Origin: Tabrizicola_A aquatica | GTDB lineage: Bacteria; Pseudomonadota; Alphaproteobacteria; Rhodobacterales; Rhodobacteraceae | DNA: 64,000 nucleotides | Direction: 5' to 3' (one strand) | Assembly (NCBI GenBank): GCA_965194375.1 | Contig: CBDAEL010000006.1 | Shown here: piece after piece, positions 39,994 through 49,617 of the stretch | Layout of the letters: every line of letters begins with the position of its first letter | Position numbering within the stretch: the stretch's first letter is position 1 | Program-made: the position numbers and the translations under genes | The notes under the pieces: generated by a model | Told to the model about the DNA's origin: nothing | The model's database searches: none | Seen by the model: the letters and a program-made list of their open reading frames with translations, nothing else

Positions 39994-40580
39994 TGCAGGG
40001 CTTGCCCCACCAGATCAAACTGGCGCCCACTGGAATGGCGCTGATCCAAAAGCTGGATCTGGATCACCTCAGCCCCGCCGTCATTGGCCAGCGTGTCCAT
40101 CAGCACAAGCGCACCGTAATCATCCGCCATCGCGCGCAGAAGGCCCATCATGACAGGACCCGCCCCACAAATGGGCGCCATGATGGAAAGCCGATAGCGC
40201 CCCTCGCCACAGTCCACCAAATCGAGCGCGGGAAGGTTCAGATCGGGCAGTGCCAGCCGGGCGCGTTCGGGGAGGTCTTCCAACGAATGGACAAAATCGT
40301 CAAAGCTTTCGCCACCAAAGCGCAACAGCCGTCGCACGCGTTCGGTGTTTGGATGGGACACAAGGTAGGTGCCAAGATCCTCAAGCAGGCTGTCCGGCGG
40401 ACGGTTCAGAATGCGGGCGGCGGCGGCCAACACAGCCTCGGTCAAGGCCGGGTCATAGGTCAGCATCGGCTCAAACCCGTCAACGCCAAGACGCGCCTCA
40501 CGGGCAACGTCGGCCCAGGTCGCGGCACCATAGGTGTCGCGCAGAAAACTCTGAAGCGAGCGGTTGATGAGCCCGTGCAT
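39990..40580 (-). CDS. H-NOX-like protein lacking the heme-ligand histidine
   Basis: A 196-residue protein with the H-NOX (HNOB) fold signature at its N-terminus (MHGLINRSLQSFLRDTYG) and throughout (LLEDLGTYLVSH, FDDFVHSLEDLPERARLALP). In heme-binding members a proximal His follows the LDxL segment; alignment by eye places Pro104 there. A clear YxSxR propionate motif is also missing (the equivalent reads YRLSIM). It is therefore probably heme-free, or binds heme differently. The adjacent HNOBA-GGDEF gene overlaps it and is the obvious partner, so the pair likely senses something and controls c-di-GMP. Confidence 0.82.
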   Translation of the reverse strand: MHGLINRSLQSFLRDTYGAATWADVAREARLGVDGFEPMLTYDPALTEAVLAAAARILNRPPDSLLEDLGTYLVSHPNTERVRRLLRFGGESFDDFVHSLEDLPERARLALPDLNLPALDLVDCGEGRYRLSIMAPICGAGPVMMGLLRAMADDYGALVLMDTLANDGGAEVIQIQLLDQRHSSGRQFDLVGQALQ

Positions 40581-40661
40581 AACCCGTCCGGAGTGGCTGA
40601 TTCCTCCAAAAGCCTAGCGGCCGCGCTTTAAGAAATGCCGAATTTCTCCGATTGCATTTGA

Positions 40662-43088
40662 TCAGAATGGCACATCATCAACTTGATGGGCCGGCACCAC
40701 CCAGCGCGCGACGATCTTTTTCAGCCCGGCATGGTCAAATTCGATGTCCAACTTGTCGCCTTCGATCGCCATGATCTCGCCATAGCCGAATTTCTGGTGG
40801 AACACCCGCTCGCCGGTGACAAAGGCGCTGGTGGCGGTGGCGTCGATCACCACATTGCGGGCCTCGGTGGGTTGGGCCAAAGGCCGCTGGGCGCTGCGTT
40901 CCTGCAAGCGCCGCCAACCGGGCGAGTTATAAACGTCGGCCTTGGTCACCCGCTCTTCCAGGTTCGACGAAAACCCATAGCCCGCCGCCGCACCATAGCC
41001 GCCGCCCATCAGGCCGGGTGGTGTCAGCACCTCAACATGGGCGGGGGGCAGCTCGTCAATGAACCGGCTCGGCAATTGGCTTTGCCATTGGCCGTAAACC
41101 CGGCGGTTGGAGGCGAAGGAGATCGTGCACAACTCCTCGGCGCGGGTGATGCCGACATAGGCCAGACGGCGCTCCTCCTCGAGGCCCTTCTTGCCGCTTT
41201 CGTCCATGCTGCGCTGGCTGGGGAACAGCCCCTCTTCCCAGCCGGGCAGGAACACCACTGGAAACTCCAGCCCCTTGGCGGCGTGCAGCGTCATGATGGT
41301 GACCTTTTCTTCCGCCTCGCCCTGCTCATTGTCCATGATCAGCGAGACGTGTTCGAGGAACCCTTGCAGGCTGTCAAACTGCTCCAGTGCTTTGACCAGT
41401 TCTTTCAGGTTCTCAAGCCGCCCCGGCGCCTCGGGCGTCTTGTCGTTTTGCCACATCGAGATGTAGCCGGATTCCTCCAAGATCACCTCGGCCAGCCGCA
41501 CATGGCCATCGACATGGGCCGGGGGCGTGTCGGGCAACATCGGTTCAACCAGCATATCATCGGGCAAGACCGGACGGGCGTTTAGAACGGCCGCGTGCCA
41601 GCGGTCCACGCCTTCGACAAAACCGCGCAGTTGGGCCGCCCCTTTGCCGCCAATCCCGCCCTTGGCCAGCAAGGACCGCGCGCCTTCCAGAAGGTTCATG
41701 CCCAAAGATCGCGCTTCGATCTGGATCGATTGCACCGCCTTGTCGCCAAGCCCGCGCTTGGGGGTATTGACCACCCGTTCAAAAGCCAGATCATCGGCGG
41801 GCGAGACGGCCAGCCGGAAATAAGCCATCGCATCGCGGATTTCTTGCCGTTCGTAAAAGCGCGGGCCGCCGATCACGCGATATGGCAGGCCGATGGTCAG
41901 AAACCGGTCTTCAAAGGCGCGCATCTGGTGCGATGCGCGAACCAAAATTGCCATATGGTCCAGCGAGACCGGGTCACGGTGGCCCCTGCCCCGCTGCAAC
42001 CCTTCGATTTCCTCGCCGACCCAGCGCGCCTCTTCCTCGCCATCCCAATGGCCGATGAGGCGCAGCTTTTCGCCGTCTTGCTCTTCGGTCCAAAGCGTCT
42101 TGCCCAAACGCCCCTCATTGCGGGCGATCACGGCGCTGGCGGCGGCCAGAATATGGGGGGTGGAACGGTAATTCTGTTCCAGCCGCACCACAACGGCGCC
42201 CGGAAAATCCTTTTCAAACCGCAGGATATTGCCCACCTCGGCCCCGCGCCAGCCATAGATCGACTGGTCGTCATCGCCCACGCAGCAGATGTTCTTATGC
42301 GATTGGGCCAAAAGCCGCAGCCAAAGGTATTGGCAGATGTTGGTGTCTTGGTACTCGTCCACCAGAATACAGCGGAACCAGCGCTGATACTGCTCGAGCA
42401 CATCGGGGTATTTCTGGAAGATCACCACGCAATGCAGCAAAAGATCGCCAAAATCGGTGGCGTTCAGGGTGCGCAAACGCTCTTGATACTGCTCATAAAG
42501 CTCGGTCCCGCGGTTGTTGAAGGCCGAAGCCTCGGACGAGGGCACACGATCAGGCGTCAGCGCGCGGTTCTTCCAGCCGTCGATGATCCCGGCCAAAAGC
42601 CGCGCGGGCCAGCGTTTTTCGTCGATATTGGCCGCCGAAATGAGCTGTTTCAGCAGGCGCAGCTGGTCGTCAGTGTCCAAAATCGTGAAGTTCGACTTTA
42701 GCCCCACCAGTTCCGCATGACGGCGCAGGATTTTCACCGAAAGCGAGTGGAACGTGCCCATCCACGCCATGCCCTCGGCGACATCGCCCAGCATGCGGCC
42801 CACCCGCAGCCGCATTTCGCGCGCGGCTTTGTTGGTGAAGGTGACGGCCAGAATCTCATTCGGGCGGGCGCGGTTCATGTGCAGCAGATGCACGATGCGG
42901 GCCGTCAGCGCCTTGGTCTTGCCAGTGCCAGCGCCTGCAAGCATCAGAACCGGGCCATCCAGCGCCTCAACCGCGGCACGTTGTGCGGGGTTCAGATCAT
43001 CAAGATAGGGCGCAGGGCGGGCTGCCATGGCCCGCTGCGACAAAGGCACGGCGGCCTCGAAGGCCTCGCTCTCATCCCATCCGTTCAT
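40662..43088 (-). CDS. UvrD/PcrA-type superfamily I DNA helicase
   Basis: An 808-residue ATP-dependent 3'-5' helicase of the UvrD/Rep group used in excision repair and restart. It has the Q-motif region LNPAQRAAVEAL, Walker A MLAGAGTGKTKALTAR, DEYQDTNICQYLWL (motif II), GDDDQSIYGWRGAEV, and MTLHAAKGLEFPVVFLPGWE (motif V). YVGITRAEELC is motif VI. The C-terminus has the Tudor-like end typical of UvrD (VFHQKFGYGEIMAIEGDKLDIEFD). Start at 43088; an internal Met at 43025 is possible. Confidence 0.95.
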   Translation of the reverse strand: MNGWDESEAFEAAVPLSQRAMAARPAPYLDDLNPAQRAAVEALDGPVLMLAGAGTGKTKALTARIVHLLHMNRARPNEILAVTFTNKAAREMRLRVGRMLGDVAEGMAWMGTFHSLSVKILRRHAELVGLKSNFTILDTDDQLRLLKQLISAANIDEKRWPARLLAGIIDGWKNRALTPDRVPSSEASAFNNRGTELYEQYQERLRTLNATDFGDLLLHCVVIFQKYPDVLEQYQRWFRCILVDEYQDTNICQYLWLRLLAQSHKNICCVGDDDQSIYGWRGAEVGNILRFEKDFPGAVVVRLEQNYRSTPHILAAASAVIARNEGRLGKTLWTEEQDGEKLRLIGHWDGEEEARWVGEEIEGLQRGRGHRDPVSLDHMAILVRASHQMRAFEDRFLTIGLPYRVIGGPRFYERQEIRDAMAYFRLAVSPADDLAFERVVNTPKRGLGDKAVQSIQIEARSLGMNLLEGARSLLAKGGIGGKGAAQLRGFVEGVDRWHAAVLNARPVLPDDMLVEPMLPDTPPAHVDGHVRLAEVILEESGYISMWQNDKTPEAPGRLENLKELVKALEQFDSLQGFLEHVSLIMDNEQGEAEEKVTIMTLHAAKGLEFPVVFLPGWEEGLFPSQRSMDESGKKGLEEERRLAYVGITRAEELCTISFASNRRVYGQWQSQLPSRFIDELPPAHVEVLTPPGLMGGGYGAAAGYGFSSNLEERVTKADVYNSPGWRRLQERSAQRPLAQPTEARNVVIDATATSAFVTGERVFHQKFGYGEIMAIEGDKLDIEFDHAGLKKIVARWVVPAHQVDDVPF

Positions 43089-43263
43089 GCGGGGACCATA
43101 AACCGGGATTTACCAGATTTAAAGAACTGTTCTGGTAATGTTCGCAAAATACCTGCCAAAACTCGCCAACTTCGTCGGAAAGCGCCGATCGGGCCAAATT
43201 CCTGCCCGGTTTCTGCGGCTCAATGGTGGGGAAAGCCTTGGGCGAAACCTTTGGGGCACTACC

Positions 43264-43899
43264 ATGCTCAACTTGCCTATGAACCGGATCCTCATTGCCA
43301 TTGCGGTCTTTATCGGCCTTGCCGCCGTCATGCGCCATGTCATGACGCGCCGCCCGGCGATTAAAACCGATCCCGAAGGCGAACGCGGCCAGATCGCGCC
43401 CAACCGCGCGCTTTTGGCGGTGATTTGCCTGATCGGTGTGGCGCTGGCCGGTGCGGCAGTGTCTGCCGCCCTGCGCGGGGTGGGCGGGTTGCCGGTTCTG
43501 ACCGTGGCCCTTGCCGCGCTGATGATGACAGGCATGATGGTGACGGCCTTTTTCCCCTTTTATGACATCACGTGGGACGCCGACGGCATCGAAGGCCCAA
43601 CGCTGTTGCTGCCACCCCCCATCGGGCCAAGACGGCGCAAGATCTTCTGGGAAGACATCGAAGTCGCCCGTCAGGACAATGGCCGCCATTGGTTTCTTGA
43701 GGATGGCAAGGGCAACCGCATTGTGTGGAGCTTTATCTATTACGGCCACCCTGCCCTGATGCGAAGGATTGAAGAGGAATGCCCGTGGCTCTTTACCGCA
43801 ACTGCGGATGAGGGTGTCCCCGATCACGACCCCGAGGCGATTCCGCCGGTCAAGCGGCGCTTTCTCAAGCTGAACTTTGCAACTGCAAAGTCATCCTGA
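43264..43899 (+). CDS. Membrane protein of unknown function
   Basis: A 211-residue protein with three hydrophobic segments (ILIAIAVFIGLAAVM near the start, LLAVICLIGVALAGAAVS, LTVALAALMMTGMMVTAFF) followed by a soluble C-terminal domain of about 100 residues with a PH-like look (YDITWDADGIEG, IFWEDIEVARQD). No confirmed family was recognised. The ATG at 43264 is preferred over an upstream Met at 43138 because it begins directly before the first segment; an internal ATG at 43279 is possible. Confidence 0.65.
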   Translation: MLNLPMNRILIAIAVFIGLAAVMRHVMTRRPAIKTDPEGERGQIAPNRALLAVICLIGVALAGAAVSAALRGVGGLPVLTVALAALMMTGMMVTAFFPFYDITWDADGIEGPTLLLPPPIGPRRRKIFWEDIEVARQDNGRHWFLEDGKGNRIVWSFIYYGHPALMRRIEEECPWLFTATADEGVPDHDPEAIPPVKRRFLKLNFATAKSS

Positions 43900-44002
43900 A
43901 TATTTCGCAAAAATTTGCAGGACGTCGCTTTAGGCCCTTGTGCTGCGATGCAGCGACCCTAAGCTGCCCGCCAAACGCATCCCCGCGCCCGGAGGTTAGC
44001 CT

Positions 44003-47000
44003 ATGCCCGAATTCAAGAAAATCCTCGTCGCCAACCGTGGCGAGATTGCCATTCGCATCATGCGCGCGGCCAATGAAATGGGCAAGAAAACCGTCGCGGT
44101 CTATGCCGAGGAAGACAAGCTGTCGCTGCACCGGTTCAAGGCCGATGAGGCCTATCTGATCGGCGAGGGGCTGTCGCCGGTCGGGGCCTATCTGTCGATC
44201 CCGGAAATCATTCGGGTCGCCAAAATGGCGGGCGCGGATGCCATTCACCCCGGCTATGGGCTTTTGTCGGAAAACCCCGATTTTGTTGAGGCCTGCGATC
44301 AGGCCGGCATCACCTTTATCGGCCCGCGGGCGGAAACCATGCGCGCCCTGGGCGACAAGGCCAGCGCGCGCCGCGTGGCGATGGAAGCGGGTGTTCCCGT
44401 CATTCCGGCGACCGAGGTCTTGGGCGATGACATGGCCGCGATCAAACGGCAGGCCAAGGAAGTGGGCTATCCCCTGATGCTCAAAGCGTCATGGGGCGGC
44501 GGCGGGCGCGGTATGCGCCCGATCTTGTCGGAAGATGAGCTGGAGCTGAAAGTCCGCGAGGGCCGCCGCGAGGCCGAGGCCGCCTTTGGCAATGGCGAGG
44601 GCTATCTGGAAAAGATGATCCTGCGCGCCCGCCACGTCGAAGTGCAGATCCTGGGCGACAAGCAAGGCAATGTTTGGCACCTGTGGGAGCGCGATTGCAC
44701 CGTGCAGCGGCGCAACCAAAAGGTCGTTGAACGCGCCCCCGCCCCCTATCTGACCGAAGCCCAGCGCGCCGATGTTTGCGAAATGGCCCGGAAAATCTGC
44801 GCCCATGTGCAGTATGAATGCGCGGGCACCGTCGAATTCCTGATGGATATGGACGATGAGAAATTCTACTTCATCGAGGTGAACCCCCGCGTTCAGGTCG
44901 AACACACCGTCACCGAAGAGGTGACCGGCATCGACATCGTGCAGGCCCAGATCCTGATCGAAGAGGGCAAGGCCCTGCCGCAGGCGACCGGGGTGGCCTC
45001 TCAGGCCGATGTCAAACTGAACGGCCACGCCGTGCAGTGCCGCGTCACCACCGAAGACCCTTTGAACAACTTCATCCCCGACTATGGCCGCCTGACCGCC
45101 TACCGCTCGGCCACCGGCAATGGCATTCGGTTGGATGGCGGCACTGCCTATGCGGGCGGCGTCATCACGCGCTATTATGACAGCTTGCTCGTCAAGGTGA
45201 CCGCCCATGCCCAGACGCCAGAAAAGGCGATTGCACGGATGGACCGCGCGCTGCGCGAATTCCGGATCCGCGGCGTGGCGACGAACATCGAATTTGTCAT
45301 CAACCTGCTGAAACATCCGACCTTTCTGGATTACAGCTATACCACCAAGTTCATCGACACGACGCCCGACCTTTTCGCCTTTAAAAAGCGGCGTGACCGG
45401 GCGACCAAGATCCTGACCTATATCGCCGATATCACGGTGAACGGTCACCCCGAGACCGCAGGCCGCCCCAAACCCGCCGCCGAGGTCAAGGCCCCGAAGG
45501 CCCCCATTCCGCGTGTTGAACCCGCGATGGGCACCCGCAACCTTTTGGAGCAAAAGGGCCCGCAAGCCGTGGCCGACTGGATGCGCGCGCAGAAAAAGGT
45601 GCTGATCACCGACACCACCATGCGCGACGGGCACCAGTCTTTGTTGGCCACGCGGATGCGGTCGATCGACATGATCAAGGCCGCCCCCGCCTATGCCGCC
45701 CATCTGCCGCAGCTGTTCTCGGTCGAATGCTGGGGTGGGGCGACCTTTGATGTGGCCTACCGCTTCTTGCAAGAATGCCCGTGGCAGCGCCTGCGCGATC
45801 TGCGCGCGCAGATGCCGAACCTGATGACCCAGATGCTTTTGCGCGGCGCCAATGGCGTGGGCTACACCACCTACCCTGACAATGTGGTGCAAGGCTTTGT
45901 CAAACAGGCCGCGATCACCGGCGTCGATGTGTTCCGGGTGTTTGACAGCCTGAACTGGGTAGAAAACATGCGCGTCGCGATGGATGCTGTGCTGGACGCC
46001 AACAAGGTTCTGGAAGGCACGGTCTGCTATACCGGCGATATTCTGGACCCGAACCGCGCCAAGTATGACCTGAAATACTACGTCGCCCGCGCCCAGGAAT
46101 TGAAGGCGGCAGGCGCCCATGTGCTGGGTCTGAAAGACATGGCCGGGCTGATGAAACCGTCCGCGGCCAAGATCCTCATCAAGACGCTCAAGCAAGAGGT
46201 CGGCCTGCCCATCCATTTCCACACCCATGATACGGCAGGCGGTGGCGTGGCGACCATCATGGCCGCCTGTGACGCGGGCGTGGATGCCATCGACTCGGCG
46301 ATGGACGCGTTTTCGGGCGGCACATCGCAACCCTGCCTCGGTGCCATCGTCGAAGCGCTGCGCCATACCGAACGCGACACCGGGCTCGACATCAAGGCGA
46401 TCCGCGAGATTTCCAACTATTGGGAACATGTTCGCGCCCAATATGCCGCCTTTGAAAGCGGCATCCCGGCCCCGGCGTCTGAGGTCTATCTGCATGAAAT
46501 GCCCGGCGGGCAGTTCACCAACCTGAAAGCACAGGCGCGCAGCCTTGGGCTGGAAGAGCGTTGGCCCGAAGTGGCGCAGGCCTATGCCGACGCCAACCAG
46601 ATGTTTGGCGACATCGTAAAGGTCACGCCCTCGTCAAAGGTTGTGGGTGACATGGCCTTGATGATGGTGGCCCAAGGGCTGACACGGGCTGAGGTCGAAG
46701 ATCCGGCCGTGGACGTGGCCTTCCCTGACTCGGTGATTGACATGCTGAGGGGCAATCTCGGCCAACCCCACGGCGGCTGGCCGCAGGGCATTCAGGCCAA
46801 GGTTCTGAAGGGCGAACCTGCGCTGACCACGCGTCCCGGTGCCGATGTCGCACCCGTGGACCATGAGGCAGTGCGCGCCAAAGTCTCGGCAGATCTCAGC
46901 GGCTTTGTCGTCGATGATGAGGATCTGAACGGCTATCTGATGTATCCGAAGGTCTTCCTCGACTATATGGGCCGCCATCGGCTCTATGGTCCCGTCCGCA

Positions 47001-47443
47001 CCCTGCCAACGCGCACCTTCTTTTATGGCATGCAGCCGGGCGAAGAGATCACCTCTGAGATTGACCCCGGCAAGACGCTGGAAATCCGGCTGCAGGCGGT
47101 GGGCGAGACCACCGATGACGGCGAGGTGAAGGTGTTCTTCGAGCTGAACGGCCAACCCCGTGTGATCCGGGTTCCAAACCGCGCGATCAAGGCAAAAACC
47201 GCCGCGAAGCCCAAGGCGCAAGAGGGCAACCCCAACCACATCGGCGCACCGATGCCGGGTGCGGTGGCCAGCGTGACGGTGGCCGTGGGCCAGAAGGTCA
47301 AGGCGGGTGACATGCTCCTCACGATCGAGGCGATGAAGATGGAAACCGGACTGCATGCCGACCGCGACGCCACGATCAAGGCGCTCTATGTGCAGGCGGG
47401 CAGCCAGATCGACGCCAAGGATCTGTTGATCGAACTGGAGTAG
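44003..47443 (+). CDS. pyc: Pyruvate carboxylase
   Basis: A 1146-residue biotin enzyme converting pyruvate and bicarbonate to oxaloacetate (anaplerosis). Domains in order are biotin carboxylase with ATP-grasp (KILVANRGEIAIRIMRAA, GGGGRGM, FIEVNPRVQVEHTVTEE), carboxyltransferase (TTMRDGHQSLLATRMR, GLKDMAGLMKP, HFHTHDTAGGG metal-binding), and a C-terminal biotinyl domain with the biotin lysine in EAMKMETG (about residue 1112). Length and order are normal for the single-chain enzyme. Confidence 0.97.
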   Translation: MPEFKKILVANRGEIAIRIMRAANEMGKKTVAVYAEEDKLSLHRFKADEAYLIGEGLSPVGAYLSIPEIIRVAKMAGADAIHPGYGLLSENPDFVEACDQAGITFIGPRAETMRALGDKASARRVAMEAGVPVIPATEVLGDDMAAIKRQAKEVGYPLMLKASWGGGGRGMRPILSEDELELKVREGRREAEAAFGNGEGYLEKMILRARHVEVQILGDKQGNVWHLWERDCTVQRRNQKVVERAPAPYLTEAQRADVCEMARKICAHVQYECAGTVEFLMDMDDEKFYFIEVNPRVQVEHTVTEEVTGIDIVQAQILIEEGKALPQATGVASQADVKLNGHAVQCRVTTEDPLNNFIPDYGRLTAYRSATGNGIRLDGGTAYAGGVITRYYDSLLVKVTAHAQTPEKAIARMDRALREFRIRGVATNIEFVINLLKHPTFLDYSYTTKFIDTTPDLFAFKKRRDRATKILTYIADITVNGHPETAGRPKPAAEVKAPKAPIPRVEPAMGTRNLLEQKGPQAVADWMRAQKKVLITDTTMRDGHQSLLATRMRSIDMIKAAPAYAAHLPQLFSVECWGGATFDVAYRFLQECPWQRLRDLRAQMPNLMTQMLLRGANGVGYTTYPDNVVQGFVKQAAITGVDVFRVFDSLNWVENMRVAMDAVLDANKVLEGTVCYTGDILDPNRAKYDLKYYVARAQELKAAGAHVLGLKDMAGLMKPSAAKILIKTLKQEVGLPIHFHTHDTAGGGVATIMAACDAGVDAIDSAMDAFSGGTSQPCLGAIVEALRHTERDTGLDIKAIREISNYWEHVRAQYAAFESGIPAPASEVYLHEMPGGQFTNLKAQARSLGLEERWPEVAQAYADANQMFGDIVKVTPSSKVVGDMALMMVAQGLTRAEVEDPAVDVAFPDSVIDMLRGNLGQPHGGWPQGIQAKVLKGEPALTTRPGADVAPVDHEAVRAKVSADLSGFVVDDEDLNGYLMYPKVFLDYMGRHRLYGPVRTLPTRTFFYGMQPGEEITSEIDPGKTLEIRLQAVGETTDDGEVKVFFELNGQPRVIRVPNRAIKAKTAAKPKAQEGNPNHIGAPMPGAVASVTVAVGQKVKAGDMLLTIEAMKMETGLHADRDATIKALYVQAGSQIDAKDLLIELE

Positions 47444-47476
47444 CCGCGACCGCGCGGCGCACAGAAAAGGCCACAG

Positions 47477-47504
47477 AAAAGGCCGCCGCATCGCTGCGGC
47501 GGCC
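47477..47504 (-). terminator. Terminator of the EF-hand gene
   Basis: On the minus strand a perfect 10-bp stem (GGCCGCCGCA / TGCGGCGGCC) with a 4-nt loop is followed by TTTT. It lies 23 bp beyond the stop codon of the EF-hand gene and about 33 bp after the pyc stop, so it may also separate the convergent transcripts. Confidence 0.75.
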
Positions 47505-47527
47505 CAGACATCTGACCTTAGGTCGGA

Positions 47528-47776
47528 TTAGCCAGCGAAAGCGTTCGCGGCAACAGCAGCAGCCAGCTCTTCAGCCGACAGCTCGCCCGACGCGTCGGTG
47601 TCAGCGGCCTTGAAGGCCTCTTCGGTGGCGGCAGTGTAAGCAGCCTGCACTTCGACCAGCGAGAAGGTGCCGTTTGCATCAGCGTCAGCAACGACCGGAG
47701 CTTCCTGAGCGAACGCAGCGGTGGCAGCAACAGCCGAAGCGGCCAGAGCGAGAGCGAACTTTTTCATAGTCTTCAT
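47528..47776 (-). CDS. Small secreted EF-hand protein
   Basis: An 82-residue exported protein with a signal peptide (MKKFALALAASAVAATAAFA) and two EF-hand-like loops: DADANGTFSLVE and DTDASGELSAEE, each with Asp/Glu ligands in the 1, 3, 5, 12 positions. It should bind Ca2+ in the periplasm or outside. The rest is alanine-rich helix. Start at 47776 or 47767, both in front of the signal peptide. Its function beyond calcium binding is unknown. Confidence 0.8.
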   Translation of the reverse strand: MKTMKKFALALAASAVAATAAFAQEAPVVADADANGTFSLVEVQAAYTAATEEAFKAADTDASGELSAEELAAAVAANAFAG

Positions 47777-47970
47777 CCTGAATTTTGCGGCCCCGCACAA
47801 CGCGGTAGCCAAACAGAAGGCAACCGAGCCTTCGCCGCTCAACATAGGGGGTGAACTCGAAGAATCCATCGCAATTACAGACTGTTAACGCAATTGTCAC
47901 GCGGATGTGAAGACCAGTATTTCCCGCTTGAGCACGGTCAGGCACAAGCGTAAACAAGGCGATTTCGCAG

Positions 47971-48918
47971 CTACAGCACTCGCAAGCTTTCAGCCATCCA
48001 CGGCCATTCCTGCCGCGCTGGGGTAACGACTTGGGACGCGATCAACCCGCGCATTCGGTCGGCCACCTGTGCCGGGATATCGCGCAAGACCCCGGCCCGC
48101 GCCGAGAGCGACAGGGTCCGCCCAAAAGGCGCAAAGGGCAAGGGCATCACATCCAGACCTTCGCGAAAGCGGCTGGCGTGATGCAGAGCAAGCGGAGTGA
48201 GAATGGTCCAGCCCGCCCCGCCCGACACCATGGCCAAGATCGCGCGATAACTGTCGAGTTCAAACCGGTGGGTCAGTTTCAGGTTCTGCCGCGCAAGTTG
48301 GCTGGCAATCTGGCGGCCCATCAGATGGCGCGCGGTGTAAAGAATCAAGGGCAGGTTGGCCGGATCCTGCCCACGCGGGGCCACGGCAACAAAGGGTTCG
48401 GTCATGACGGGATGCACCTCGCGCCAGCCTTCATGGCTGCCCTCGCTGTCAAGATCAGCGGCCACCACCATGTCCAGCGCGCGGGCCTCCAACTGGTCCA
48501 AAAGCCGATGACTGGCCCCAGTTTCCAAGAGGAACCGACATCCTTTCAGATCACTGGCCAGCCCCTGCAGCAAAAGGGGCGTCACCTGAGCATCGAAATC
48601 CTCGATCACACCCAAACGCAGCGTGGTCAGGCCCGAGAGATCCGCCATCGCCAACTCGCTGCGCGCCTCGGCCTCGGCGTTCAGAATGGTTTGGGCATGG
48701 CGGCGAAACATGGTGCCCGCCGGGGTCAGCCCCATGGGGCGGGCCGAACGGTCCAGAAGCACCGCACCAAGCGCGGTTTCCAGCCCGGTCAACTGCTGCG
48801 AAATCGCCGAAGGTGACACGCCCAGCCGCCGCGCGGCCGCCGAGATCGCGCGCTCTTCGGTGACGGCGAGGAACACCTCGATCCCCCACAATGTGACGCG
48901 ACCCTGCCCTTCGGTCAT
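47971..48918 (-). CDS. LysR family transcriptional regulator
   Basis: A 315-residue LysR-type regulator. The N-terminal winged helix (residues about 8-68) contains AISAAARRLGVSPSAISQQLTGLE; the effector domain follows with LRLGVIEDFDAQVTPLLL and a late hydrophobic segment (AILAMVSGGAGWTILTPLAL). Its target cannot be read from the sequence. It lies 6 bp downstream of phaR on the same strand and could be co-transcribed with it. Confidence 0.9.
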   Translation of the reverse strand: MTEGQGRVTLWGIEVFLAVTEERAISAAARRLGVSPSAISQQLTGLETALGAVLLDRSARPMGLTPAGTMFRRHAQTILNAEAEARSELAMADLSGLTTLRLGVIEDFDAQVTPLLLQGLASDLKGCRFLLETGASHRLLDQLEARALDMVVAADLDSEGSHEGWREVHPVMTEPFVAVAPRGQDPANLPLILYTARHLMGRQIASQLARQNLKLTHRFELDSYRAILAMVSGGAGWTILTPLALHHASRFREGLDVMPLPFAPFGRTLSLSARAGVLRDIPAQVADRMRGLIASQVVTPARQEWPWMAESLRVL

Positions 48919-48924
48919 TGCCGA

Positions 48925-49488
48925 TCAGAGCTTGGAGAGTTTTTGCTGCAACTCGGCCAGTTGACGCTTGATCTCGGCCAGATCCTCGGGCGCCTCCTTG
49001 GCAGGTTCAGCCTCAGTGCGGGCAGGCGTGGTGCCCCCCCAGCCCGGCATTCCGGCCAACATGGTCTTCATGAAAGCTTCTTGCTGCTTGCGCATCGCCT
49101 CAAAGCCCGGCATCCCGGCCATCGGCGGCGCGATGCCCGCAAAACCTTCCAGCATCTTCGACTGCCCCTCGCGCAGCATGTCAAAGCTGGCGGCCAGAAA
49201 CTGCGGCATGACCGACTGCATATTGGTGGCGTATGAGCGCACCAGATCGGTCAAGACATTGGTGGGCAGCACCGAATCGCCCTTGGATTCATGCTCGGCC
49301 ACGATCTGCAGCAGATATTGCCGGGTCAGATCATCGCCGGTCTTGAGATCGACGATCTGCACGTCGCGCCCCGCCCGAACAAAGCCCGCAATGTCTTCCA
49401 GCGTCACATAATCCGAGGTTTCGGTATTATACAGACGGCGGCTGGCATAGCGCTTGATCAACAGCGGTTTCGCAGGTTCGGCCATCAT
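48925..49488 (-). CDS. phaR: Polyhydroxyalkanoate synthesis repressor PhaR
   Basis: A 187-residue PhaR. The N-terminal domain (IKRYASRRLYNTETSDYVTLEDIAGFVRAG) is the conserved DNA- and PHB-binding part, followed by a second conserved block (TRQYLLQIVAEHESKGDSVLPTNVL). The C-terminus has Met/Gly-rich and coiled (EIKRQLAELQQKLSKL) segments. PhaR represses phasin and its own synthesis in the absence of PHB and is released by polymer granules. Three CTGC-N3-GCAG sites nearby fit its known operator. Confidence 0.95.
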   Translation of the reverse strand: MMAEPAKPLLIKRYASRRLYNTETSDYVTLEDIAGFVRAGRDVQIVDLKTGDDLTRQYLLQIVAEHESKGDSVLPTNVLTDLVRSYATNMQSVMPQFLAASFDMLREGQSKMLEGFAGIAPPMAGMPGFEAMRKQQEAFMKTMLAGMPGWGGTTPARTEAEPAKEAPEDLAEIKRQLAELQQKLSKL

Positions 49489-49539
49489 CGCCCCTCCCCA
49501 GGGTTTTTGCTTGTGCAGAGAACCTTAGGCGAGGTGCAG

Positions 49540-49572
49540 AAAAAAAGAAAGGGCGGGCACAAAGGCCCGCCC
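49540..49572 (-). terminator. Terminator of phaP
   Basis: On the minus strand the stem GGGCGGGC / GCCCGCCC (8 bp) with a 6-nt loop is followed by TTTCTTTTTTT. It is a strong intrinsic terminator 45 bp past the phasin stop codon, separating phaP from phaR. Confidence 0.88.
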
Positions 49573-49617
49573 GATTGGTCTGTCCGCGTCAGGGAGGAGA
49601 CGCAGAACCCGACCCGA

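Noticed and set aside
44489..46495. 668-residue open frame opposite pyruvate carboxylase
   Set aside because: The frame is the antisense of a fully conserved enzyme and shows no domains of its own.
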